In this document: positions 15,901 to 22,204 of the stretch, piece after piece
Position numbering within the stretch: the first letter of the stretch is position 1
How the letters are laid out: each line of letters begins with the position of its first letter
Origin: a virus
Reading direction: 5' to 3' (one strand)
DNA: 27,321 nt
Virus record (IMG/VR): IMGVR_UViG_3300021962_000523
Span: 1-27,321 of that record
Notes under the pieces: model-generated
What the model was told of the DNA's origin: nothing
Databases searched by the model: none
Seen by the model: the letters and a program-made list of their open reading frames with translations, nothing else
Position numbers and translations under genes: made by a program

Positions 15901-17891
15901 TCATCAAATCTTAAGTCATAAGGTGCAAACCACATAACCCTACCACCGTTTGGTCCTCTTTCACAAACAGGTAAATCACTTACAGTGTAACCAGGTCTTG
16001 AACTTGTTCTCCAAGCCAAATTCTCAATAGAGAACATATACTTACGAGCATAACCCCCAAGTCCATTATTATTGTCAGGAACTATGTTTGTTGAGTTAGG
16101 GTTTTTATATGGAGCAATATTCAAGTTAAATGTGTTGTCTAACACAGAATCGGCAAATTTTCTTCCATAATTGGTAATACCATCAGATTTTTGTAAATCA
16201 CCAAAAGTATAATACGGACTATCTTTAGTGAATACTCTACAATATTCTCTACCAACCTCAATACCATTTTCACCAACATAAGCAATAACTTGGGAACCTT
16301 TGGTCATTTCTTTGTATCCGTCATTGAAAACTTTTGCGGTTTGGTCAATCGCATTTCCAACATGTGAGAAACGAGCCTGACCTTGAGGAATTGAATCAAT
16401 AAGTTTTTGAGTGTTATAAAGAATTGAACCAGGAGTAAAATCATAATTGGTAGATTCTGTCGTGGTTAATGTGTTGGCTATTTGTGGGAACGAAGGGTTG
16501 GGGTCATATACTTTACCGCCAGGTCCTACATAATTACCCGCATCTTTTTTGTATTTTGGTGATACCCAAGTAAATCCACCTTGTATACCTCCGTTGTTTT
16601 CGTAAGCTCTACCCGCTAAACCGAATCTGAAGTCTTTATCTTCACCTTCGTACATTTTAGCCAATAAATCATTACCATAAACAGGAGCGTTTACCTCTTT
16701 GCCAGTTTCATCTAACGGAATTTGACCAGGAGGAGATGTAACTGTTGATGGGTCAGTATCCTCACCCCCAACATAATAGTTCCCTGAACCCGCCTTTGTA
16801 TCAAAAATAGAGGTAATTGCACCCACTATTCTACTAAACAAATTACCACCTTTTGTTATTTGATAATTTGGTCTGTATTTGTTCATGTCAATGTTTGACT
16901 GAAGTTGTGATTTCTGACCTGAACCTGTATATTCTAAGAATAACTCTGACGGAGTCTTACCTCTATCAGTTTTTCTTCCCAATAATTTACCTACGAAACC
17001 ATCTCTAAAGGCTGTCAACTGTGAAAACGCTGTTCCATAGTTTTTTTGTTCCATATCCTCATCAAAGTAGTCACCAGGAATTGGTGAAACAGGTATCAAG
17101 GTTCCCGTAAATCTTTGAAGGAGGTCCGTGGCATTACCCAATAAACCACCACCCACAGTAATTTTCCAATCACGAGCAACAACGGGTCTTTTTCCTGCAA
17201 GGATTTGAGCTAAGTTGAATGGGTCTTTTAAACCATTTAATATATTAACTCTACCTATAGTTTGGTTGGCAATATTTTGGTCAACTCTATATTGTAAATT
17301 ATCTTTAAGACTTTGAGCCGCCAATTGCATCATATATGAGTCTTGAGACAATAAACCAGTATCACCTAATGGGTCTTTCTGTAATAGAACATTGTATGGT
17401 GTGTAAAGAGATGGAACAAAACTTTGTGGTGCCCAATATGGTTGGTAGTTAGCTCCTGGTGTTAAAATTGTTTGGTCCGTTATTCTGTAAACATTAGAAC
17501 CCGCATTTAAAGGAACAAACTTATTTTTAATATATTGGTTTTTTCTGTAAGTTGTTGAATATAATAAAAGAGCTTCAGTAAAAGGTGGGACAGGACCATA
17601 AGGACCAACATTTGGCGGATTTGGTGAAGTATCTGTTATAAAAGAAATGTCTTTATCAAACCCACCTAAAGGACCGAACTCATTTACTTTATATGCGTTT
17701 GTAAGATATGGTTCGTTAACTAATGGGTCAGGAGAATTTACAACTGAATAATCTCTTAAATATAAGTCACCAGCCGCCCTATCATCAACTCCTGAATATG
17801 TACCCGGAACTTTATATGCAGGTAAATTTCTACCCAACATAGTTTGTCTTAAAAAGTAGGTTGAAAAATATGATAACGGACTTTCTGCCAT
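12909..17891 (-). CDS. Giant baseplate protein with an OmpA-like domain (1660 residues)
   Basis: A very large structural protein, probably part of the baseplate periphery or wedge. Around 650-705 it has a tail-protein-like segment (FAPYDLRFDEQITPNF, then DFIGRPEPVYTYSNTKRTG). At about 870-985 there is an OmpA-like peptidoglycan-association domain, recognised from ITLQGSASAAASKDYN and PLSERRIDSVLQYF. At about 1130-1215 there is a compact module (VLRVGDFWNTKIIPTGI, MNPEGIGVQPMIADVTLNF, GGHGLRNPIERLQNALSF). The last 400 residues are helical and may form coiled coils. In the OmpA motif the Arg of LSxRR is kept, but the position of the Asp that normally contacts diaminopimelate appears to be Ser. 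It follows the tape measure gene and is coupled to the gp53-like gene. The start ATG lies 8 bases after a TATTTATA motif. Confidence 0.8.
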   Translation of the reverse strand: MAESPLSYFSTYFLRQTMLGRNLPAYKVPGTYSGVDDRAAGDLYLRDYSVVNSPDPLVNEPYLTNAYKVNEFGPLGGFDKDISFITDTSPNPPNVGPYGPVPPFTEALLLYSTTYRKNQYIKNKFVPLNAGSNVYRITDQTILTPGANYQPYWAPQSFVPSLYTPYNVLLQKDPLGDTGLLSQDSYMMQLAAQSLKDNLQYRVDQNIANQTIGRVNILNGLKDPFNLAQILAGKRPVVARDWKITVGGGLLGNATDLLQRFTGTLIPVSPIPGDYFDEDMEQKNYGTAFSQLTAFRDGFVGKLLGRKTDRGKTPSELFLEYTGSGQKSQLQSNIDMNKYRPNYQITKGGNLFSRIVGAITSIFDTKAGSGNYYVGGEDTDPSTVTSPPGQIPLDETGKEVNAPVYGNDLLAKMYEGEDKDFRFGLAGRAYENNGGIQGGFTWVSPKYKKDAGNYVGPGGKVYDPNPSFPQIANTLTTTESTNYDFTPGSILYNTQKLIDSIPQGQARFSHVGNAIDQTAKVFNDGYKEMTKGSQVIAYVGENGIEVGREYCRVFTKDSPYYTFGDLQKSDGITNYGRKFADSVLDNTFNLNIAPYKNPNSTNIVPDNNNGLGGYARKYMFSIENLAWRTSSRPGYTVSDLPVCERGPNGGRVMWFAPYDLRFDEQITPNFKDNDFIGRPEPVYTYSNTKRTGTLSWKIIVDHPSVVNLLVNRVLANEGDRERVDSIINSFYAGCKKYDLYELARVYNTIPTSELYTYQQILNNPNVTTEDVSNISNNTNNNTQTVTQPVENNLNKYQNLGFYFDNDQPDPKTRNVVSSQPFQNLEATYMSQQATYITENAKNGPIVQTAVSNFFDDVINDNFKESQNLLKEIIDNVVNKNQRVTITLQGSASAAASKDYNIPLSERRIDSVLQYFNTFTFTSGEQNISMKELIDNGKVIVKSLAYGESAQNVQFRSYNKNTTSENYNCTDGDLTETQDLTVRWYGINAMACRVVRVSAVNTEPIAEPQPDVTADQNAVLQEQGNVPQPQKPQAQIDLLQQVKSGISKKILRYLLSECDYFEVLKESNPFIFDSIKDKIKYFSPAFHSTTPEGLNSRLTFLQQCARPGDTIPTIGPNGEKIYNDAINTSFGAPPVLVLRVGDFWNTKIIPTGISIKYENFDMNPEGIGVQPMIADVTLNFNFIGGHGLRNPIERLQNALSFNYYANTEIYDERSTPTVDTSALDKQLVQSIIDQTPLVGVNSVSNVNKTDFGKTIGDITNRVQTVSAETGTTTYTVYMDKLKTQTQNYYNSVLSFISETVSEYNWGVYQATVATMNYNEGKMFAFGTPLNSPLFGKPAQAQQNIDEVFKLFITDIETNKISIISSSGITDASSTASLPIFKKNYVKYVNDLKNNFQSKLTERIQTLTNLQQELGYLIDCSNLVASQTDSYLMTNGQPKIFNISGTTVQTGTTSALTANSYTTLVSDLTTIANTYSQFITDLSGKYGTISSSDSTFFSGNSFYNVRYTPGGNFSTYSVNMGTGVGDSQAFNTVEKKREYFVMCQTLLKNFEDFRKKVLEGIEGKDIIFVQEFDNYYTGNTTSLKNTYSKEQTEANKQVTEFENKYATKYKKFTPYPDNIKRPFIFSTLPVATATQTTNAKNLYTTQNVDNNQKVYNLKKKFN

Positions 17892-17899
17892 GTGTTGAA

Positions 17900-17907
17900 T
17901 ATAAATA
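17900..17907 (-). promoter_or_regulatory. TATTTATA motif before the OmpA-domain baseplate gene
   Basis: The coding strand reads CTATTTATATTCAACAC directly before the ATG at 17891, a gap of eight bases. If it acts as a -10 element the transcript would be nearly leaderless. Confidence 0.5.
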
Positions 17908-17925
17908 GATTACAACAAGTTTTTT

Positions 17926-19734
17926 TTAGGCAATATCTTTCATTTGTTCCACTATTGTGTTTTTGAGAGCCTCGGTAAGTTTTGGTGACGTTTTATTATT
18001 TACGGCAAATTGTCCTTCATTTTGTCCTGTTAAATTAATATCACCACTAACATTAACTTCCAACGGTCTATCAAATGAAACTCGATTGTTTACCGTAACA
18101 TTGGACGCCATTTCCGCCGAAGATATTGGACCTAAAACTTCACCTAATCTGTCTATAGCCGAACCAAAACTATCTCTAATACTATTTCCCAAATTAATTA
18201 AATTATTATCCGGCATTATTTCTTGTTTGAATGTTGGTGAATTTGGAGCTTCTTTGACGCTTTTTACTATTTCTTTAAACACTTCAGTAACATTTGGTAA
18301 AACGTTTTTAAAACTAATCATAAGTTCAGTTAAACTAGCAGTCCCTTTTATAAAATCACCAGTGGTATTAAGAGCAGGGGCAAGTTTATCATCAGCCTCT
18401 TGTCGTCTTTGTGCTGGTGTTTTACTGTCTAATCTGCTCTGCGCCACACTAGAACTTAATCCTCTTAAGGCCTCAGAAACTGAAGACGCGGTTCTTGAAC
18501 CAGCAAATGGTACAATTATAGATGCCTTAATTGCCGCAACGTTGTTATTGATAGTTTGAATGGTATCTAAACTAGCCTTAGCAATTTCTTTTGGAGAAAG
18601 TTCTCGGTTAGCTTCTCTAATGGACTCAATATCTTTTTCATTAATTTCACTAACAAGTTTGGTATCTCCTTGCATATTTAACTTGACCGCAAAACCACCT
18701 TTCTTTTCATCATACTGAGCAACATTCGCCAAAAATTGTTTGGTTTCTTCATCAACACCACCCATCTTAATTTCTCTACCAACGATTCTTAAACGTTCAG
18801 ATTGTTGTGACATTTTAACTAAATCGTCATAACTTATCCCCATTTGTTGTTCCAAATCCCTTAAATCCCTTTTCGCGTTTGGTGTCATTTTAAAAGTTTT
18901 ACTTTTTTCGTCAAAAGTACTAAATTTTTCAACCGCCTTACCTATTTGTTTTTGTAATTCTTCAACATCTTCACTAGCCAAATACATTAATCTGAATGGG
19001 TCCGCCAAGTCACCAGCAGCAACTCCCATTCTTTGTAATCCCGCAACCATACTGATAGCATTTTCCGGGTCAAATACTTTGTCCGCAAAATTATAAACAG
19101 CATTCATGTCAATTCTCATGGCAGCCATACGAGCCGACATTCTTCCCAATCCTTCAACACCATCTTTAAAACCAAATTTATTAATTTGGTCAAGATTTTT
19201 AGTTATATATTCCATAGTCGCATCGACATTTACACCCATAGAACGAGCATAATTCGCTGACTTTTCTAACGCTTTTGGAAAATTATTAACGGATTCCCCC
19301 GCAGTAACAAATCTTTCAATAAAGACACCAAGTTCTTGATTTGAAATACTGTAAGCTTGGGCGGCCGTTGAAATATCGACCATTTGTTTTCCGGTAAGTA
19401 ATAAATTTGTTTGTAACGATTTGGTTATTTCTTTTTGAGCGTCGGCTGCGGCTTGTAAAGCGTTTTGCATCGCTTCGCTACCCTTAGCAATTTGAGTTAG
19501 TTCGGGTACGGCATCGGCCAAACTTTGTCTTATACCTTCCGCATAATTTCTTGACTGACCTAAAACACCAACAACTTCACTAGCTTTCTCATCAAGACCA
19601 ACAAACAAATTAAGTGATTCACTATTTATCTTTTTTACAACAGATATAAGCGCATCTATTGTTTTATTACCAGTTTTAGTAATACTGTCAAGTAAACTAC
19701 TTACCTTTTTTGATTCATCGTCACCCGGTGGCAT
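17926..19734 (-). CDS. 29: Tail tape measure protein, gp29-like
   Basis: 602 residues, close to T4 gp29 (590). It is almost entirely helical: heptad-rich N-terminus (LLDSITKTGNKTIDALISVV), an Ala/Gln/Lys-rich coil around 70-120, a globular-looking middle rich in Met and Gly (GLGRMSARMAAMRIDMNAVY), and a helical rod. Near the C-terminus comes a beta segment typical of tape measure ends (PLEVNVSGDINLTGQNEGQ) and then a final helix. It sets tail length and probably spans the tube lumen before ejection. It directly follows the gp26-type gene and its frameshift tail, the position tape measure genes take after tail chaperones. The start ATG is four bases after a TATTTATA motif. I saw no clear transmembrane segment or hydrolase domain. 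Confidence 0.8.
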   Translation of the reverse strand: MPPGDDESKKVSSLLDSITKTGNKTIDALISVVKKINSESLNLFVGLDEKASEVVGVLGQSRNYAEGIRQSLADAVPELTQIAKGSEAMQNALQAAADAQKEITKSLQTNLLLTGKQMVDISTAAQAYSISNQELGVFIERFVTAGESVNNFPKALEKSANYARSMGVNVDATMEYITKNLDQINKFGFKDGVEGLGRMSARMAAMRIDMNAVYNFADKVFDPENAISMVAGLQRMGVAAGDLADPFRLMYLASEDVEELQKQIGKAVEKFSTFDEKSKTFKMTPNAKRDLRDLEQQMGISYDDLVKMSQQSERLRIVGREIKMGGVDEETKQFLANVAQYDEKKGGFAVKLNMQGDTKLVSEINEKDIESIREANRELSPKEIAKASLDTIQTINNNVAAIKASIIVPFAGSRTASSVSEALRGLSSSVAQSRLDSKTPAQRRQEADDKLAPALNTTGDFIKGTASLTELMISFKNVLPNVTEVFKEIVKSVKEAPNSPTFKQEIMPDNNLINLGNSIRDSFGSAIDRLGEVLGPISSAEMASNVTVNNRVSFDRPLEVNVSGDINLTGQNEGQFAVNNKTSPKLTEALKNTIVEQMKDIA

Positions 19735-19738
19735 ATAT

Positions 19739-19746
19739 TATAAATA
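19739..19746 (-). promoter_or_regulatory. TATTTATA motif before the tape measure gene
   Basis: The coding strand reads TAACCTATTTATAATATATG: the stop of the frameshift tail, two bases, the motif, four bases and the ATG. The motif fills the whole junction, as it does before the gp15-like gene. Confidence 0.5.
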
Positions 19747-19748
19747 GG

Positions 19749-19907
19749 TTATTTTTTATTTTCGGTAAATTCACTAACTAATTTATCCAATAAAAACCTT
19801 CTAACATATGTTGGCATAATCATAAAATCAGAATATGTAATTGTCATGTGTCTTGACATTACATAAAATTCACTAAGTAGTTCTGCTCGGTAATTAGAAG
19901 AAAACCC
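19749..19907 (-). CDS. C-terminal frameshift extension of the gp26-type protein (52 residues)
   Basis: This +1 frame is open from just after a TAA at about 19930, through the end of the gp26-type gene, to a TAA at 19749-19751. Entered by a +1 shift at 19905-19914, it adds 52 residues: GFSSNYRAELLSEFYVMSRH followed by MTITYSDFMIMPTYVRRFLL and a Lys/Glu-rich end, giving a fusion of about 296 residues. The pattern of an aromatic helix, a Tyr-Ser-Asp-Phe turn, Met-Pro and an Arg-rich helix resembles the small C-terminal domain of tail assembly chaperones that bind the tape measure protein. The tape measure gene starts 14 bases after the stop. It could alternatively be a separate 36-residue gene from the ATG at 19859, which has no Shine-Dalgarno. 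Confidence 0.65.
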   Translation of the reverse strand, partial: GFSSNYRAELLSEFYVMSRHMTITYSDFMIMPTYVRRFLLDKLVSEFTENKK

Positions 19908-20640
19908 GAAAAAACTCAACCCCGAAATTGATATTTACATCAATTTTTTTTCCTGACGGGGTATAAACACTTTTAACCAAATCAAGTCTTGGTTCATTCT
20001 TATCTAAAAACTCTCTAACATATTTTGAATCGGAAATTGGCATGGAGGTAATAAATTTATTTATTTCTCCTTGTTCTTTAATTCCGTTTACTTCAACAAT
20101 TTGTTTTTGTAATGTCCACGTAATTCTTGGAGCAATTCTTCCTGCAGGATAACTTTTAACCAATTCACCTATGTCGTTTAATTCTTTTGATGAAAGTGGT
20201 TTGAGTTTAACCGCAACTTCGGACTTAGGTAAAACGGTACTGTAAAACCCATTATCATCAGGTTCAACTTCTGGCTTTCTAATATCGAGTTCATCCAGAA
20301 GGATTGTTACTTCAAATTTATTACCTGTATCAGGGTCGGTTAAATTGACTCTGTATTCAGGACCAAAAGCGGTGTTTCTTAAAAAAATTAAAATGGCTTC
20401 AATATCACCCTGCATCAACTCATCTGATTTTAAATCGGGTTCATAAAGTTTTGACCTGATTAATTGGGTAACAAGGTCCGAAGCGTTACTCATTAATAAA
20501 TTTTCATCCGCAGCAGTCAAATATCCAACTTTAACAGATTTCTTTTTTGATTTATAAAACCTACCACCAGTAGGTAATGCAATTACATCATGTGGTAAAG
20601 AAAAATTTTCTTGTCCGTATTTAACTAAATTTTCATCCAT
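19894..20640 (-). CDS. 26: Baseplate hub / tail assembly protein, gp26 (T4_baseplate) type, zero-frame product
   Basis: 248 residues. The N-terminus reads HDVIALPTGGRFYKSKKKSV and VGYLTAADENLLMSNA, then ELMQGDIEAILIFLRNTAFG and EYRVNLTDPDTGNKFEV, features I associate with the T4 base plate protein family of gp26. Similar proteins often lie just upstream of the tape measure gene, where tail assembly chaperones sit, and this gene does too. It ends GVEFFRVFF. Three codons before the last Phe the sequence TTT TTT CGG offers a +1 slip into the extension frame. Of ten Arg codons seven are AGA and two AGG; the CGG at the slip site is the only CGN codon in the gene. The ATG directly abuts the T-run of a terminator hairpin, with no ribosome binding site. 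Confidence 0.75.
   Translation of the reverse strand: MDENLVKYGQENFSLPHDVIALPTGGRFYKSKKKSVKVGYLTAADENLLMSNASDLVTQLIRSKLYEPDLKSDELMQGDIEAILIFLRNTAFGPEYRVNLTDPDTGNKFEVTILLDELDIRKPEVEPDDNGFYSTVLPKSEVAVKLKPLSSKELNDIGELVKSYPAGRIAPRITWTLQKQIVEVNGIKEQGEINKFITSMPISDSKYVREFLDKNEPRLDLVKSVYTPSGKKIDVNINFGVEFFRVFF
19905..19914 (-). other. Candidate +1 ribosomal frameshift site (TTT TTT CGG G)
   Basis: In the zero frame the ribosome reads GAG TTT TTT CGG GTT TTC TTC TAA. With Phe-tRNA on the second TTT and the in-gene rare CGG in the A site, a +1 slip to TTC followed by GGG enters the extension frame. UUU_CGN is the same type of site as the influenza A PA-X shift (UUU_CGU). A one-base error in the six-T run would look the same. 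Confidence 0.55.
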
Positions 20641-20670
20641 AAAAAAACACAGGGGTTAGTCCCTGTGTTT
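20641..20670 (-). terminator. Terminator after the tail tube gene, abutting the next start codon
   Basis: A perfect 10-bp stem (AAACACAGGG on the minus strand, 20670-20661, pairing with 20654-20645) with a six-base loop runs into TTTTTTT. The T-run is immediately followed by the ATG of the gp26-type gene at 20640. A smaller 7-bp hairpin (20683-20700) precedes it. Confidence 0.85.
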
Positions 20671-20720
20671 AAATATACTTAGGTTGATTATTAAATCAAC
20701 AAAATATGAAAAATATAATA

Positions 20721-21209
20721 TTAGTAAACTAATATACAACGGTCAGGTTGTAATGTCACATCAAAATCAGCTAACTTATCATCACTGTAACCAACGTTAC
20801 CCCAAGCGACTTTGGTAATAATTGTTCCTTCAAGAATCCACTTTTCAACAACAACACCTGTTGGGTCTAACATTTCAAGGTCAACATTCTTTTTATAACC
20901 CGCCGCATAACCCATACGACCTGTAACAGATTCAGCATGTAAACGAACCCACTCCATAATCGCTTGTGTCGCAGATGGACCAATTGGGTCACGGAATTTA
21001 ACCGTCATAGTTCCCCAAGTAAATCTACCTGATACGAATGTTGATGTGTTTAAAAATGGTATTTCAACACCTTTTATGTCAATAGTTGGTCTTCCTGATG
21101 ATTCAACAAACCATTCATTTAATCCCAACGTACTATCAAATCTTAAGATAAATCGGTTCGCTCTTTTTGGTTCATAAGGAACCGGCATTTTCATGAGTAA
21201 ATCAGCCAT
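20721..21209 (-). CDS. 19: Tail tube protein, gp19-like
   Basis: 162 residues, against 163 in T4 gp19. It follows the contractile tube fold: an N-terminal strand with a basic turn (PYEPKRANRFILRFDSTLG), GVEIPFLNTSTFVSGRFTW on the inner barrel, then TMTVKFRDPIG, a helix (SATQAIMEWVRLHAESVTGR) and closing strands (DLEMLDPTGVVVEKWILEGT and DKLADFDVTLQPDRCILVY). Stacked hexamers of this protein form the inner tail tube. It is followed by a strong terminator, as expected for a highly expressed late gene. Upstream is an A-rich leader of 43 bases after a TATTTATA motif. In T4 it follows the sheath directly, but here a HAD-type gene lies between. Confidence 0.93.
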   Translation of the reverse strand: MADLLMKMPVPYEPKRANRFILRFDSTLGLNEWFVESSGRPTIDIKGVEIPFLNTSTFVSGRFTWGTMTVKFRDPIGPSATQAIMEWVRLHAESVTGRMGYAAGYKKNVDLEMLDPTGVVVEKWILEGTIITKVAWGNVGYSDDKLADFDVTLQPDRCILVY

Positions 21210-21252
21210 AGTATATTTTTTTTCTTATTTTATTTTTTATTTTATGTGTATC

Positions 21253-21288
21253 TATAAATACTACCAAGTAAACTTTTTCTCTTTACTT
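21253..21288 (-). promoter_or_regulatory. Two-part promoter-like element of the tail tube gene
   Basis: The coding strand has AAGTAAAG (21288-21281), 20 bases, then TATTTATA (21260-21253), then 43 bases to the ATG. TTGGTAG immediately precedes the TATTTATA. The sheath gene has the same arrangement. Confidence 0.6.
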
Positions 21289-21330
21289 TTATTTTTATCT
21301 TTTTATCGTTCCACTAGACCAGACCAGAAT

Positions 21331-22152
21331 TTAATATTTCTTCTTAATACCTCCTTTAGTAAGATAAGTTTGTAATATATTATCCGGTTCTTTTTCAAAC
21401 TTTTTCTTCATTAACTCTACATTTCTTAAATCATCATCTGAAAAACCTATAGTGGGTAAAAATCTATTCATTACTAAATTTTTAATTTTAGCTCTTTGAT
21501 TTAATTCCTCTGATAACTGTTTTACATAACTAACAAATTCTTTCATTGCATCAACTTTAGCTTCTTCAGGATTTGCTTCAACACTCGCACCATGACTTAC
21601 AGGATAGAACTTGCACATGTCCAAATAATCATTTATTAATTGTTTGTCACTCTTACGTTCCATATTCATAAAGGTTCGGAATTTTTTTAGATTCTTAAGA
21701 AGTTGTTTTCTATCAATACCGTCAAAATTCATTACAATCATGTTGTAAACTGCGTCTCTTAATGTTTGTGGAGAATGTCCTCTTGCAGTAATAATTGAAA
21801 ATATTGAACCATTATTAATTGCCTCTACAAAATCATTCCATACCGGACCTTTTTTTGCTTTAAAAACATCTACTTTAAATTGTTCATCTCCGTCTGTTCT
21901 AAAATTTCTAAAAGCCGTTGATGGGTCCATACCAACAATGTTATGACCTTGATAGTCAAATGGAGTTTTTCCAAGTTGTGTTCTGTATTCGGCAAAATCT
22001 TCCGTACTCATACCAACTTCATTTCCATTCTCATCAAGAACCATAATTTTAGTAGGCATTACCATAATATTATCGTCCCAATCAAAGGCATAATATTTTA
22101 AACTAGGTGTTCCATGTTCTGTAAAACCTTCAATAACTCTCAATTTTTCCAT
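21331..22152 (-). CDS. HAD-superfamily phosphohydrolase-like protein
   Basis: 273 residues with all main HAD motifs. Motif I is YYAFDWDDNIMVMPTK with the nucleophile and acid Asp24 and Asp26. Motif II is FSIITARGHS with Thr122. A lysine-rich helical part follows (KQLLKNLKKFRTFMNMERK), and motif IV is IGFSDDDLRNVE with Asp239-241. The catalytic set looks intact, so it may remove a phosphate from a nucleotide, nucleic acid end or protein; the substrate cannot be read from sequence. It lies between tail sheath and tail tube, which are adjacent in T4. Its ATG is 19 bases after the hairpin behind the sheath gene, so it may depend on read-through. It has no signal peptide, and the C-terminus is basic (LTKGGIKKKY). 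Confidence 0.8.
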   Translation of the reverse strand: MEKLRVIEGFTEHGTPSLKYYAFDWDDNIMVMPTKIMVLDENGNEVGMSTEDFAEYRTQLGKTPFDYQGHNIVGMDPSTAFRNFRTDGDEQFKVDVFKAKKGPVWNDFVEAINNGSIFSIITARGHSPQTLRDAVYNMIVMNFDGIDRKQLLKNLKKFRTFMNMERKSDKQLINDYLDMCKFYPVSHGASVEANPEEAKVDAMKEFVSYVKQLSEELNQRAKIKNLVMNRFLPTIGFSDDDLRNVELMKKKFEKEPDNILQTYLTKGGIKKKY

Positions 22153-22167
22153 TTATAATGTTTACGG

Positions 22168-22195
22168 CTAAAAGGGACTGGTTTCCCAGCCCCTT
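22168..22195 (-). terminator. Hairpin after the sheath gene, GAAA loop
   Basis: On the minus strand AAGGGGCTGG, loop GAAA, CCAGTCCCTT forms a 10-bp stem with one G-U pair (22195-22172), followed by only TT and then AGCC, so the T-run is four bases. It is probably a leaky terminator or an mRNA 3'-end stabiliser letting some transcription reach the HAD gene. Confidence 0.65.
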
Positions 22196-22204
22196 GATTT
22201 TTTA

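Noticed and set aside
17957-18559. 200-residue plus-strand ORF opposite the tape measure gene
   Set aside because: It lies wholly antisense to a well-supported gene, has no promoter motif or recognisable domain, and its composition follows from the helical coding strand opposite.
21266-21288. 7-bp inverted repeat AAGTAAA/TTTACTT upstream of the tube gene
   Set aside because: Only A/T-rich pairs with a nine-base loop; one arm coincides with the AAGTAAAG box shared with the sheath promoter, which explains it better.
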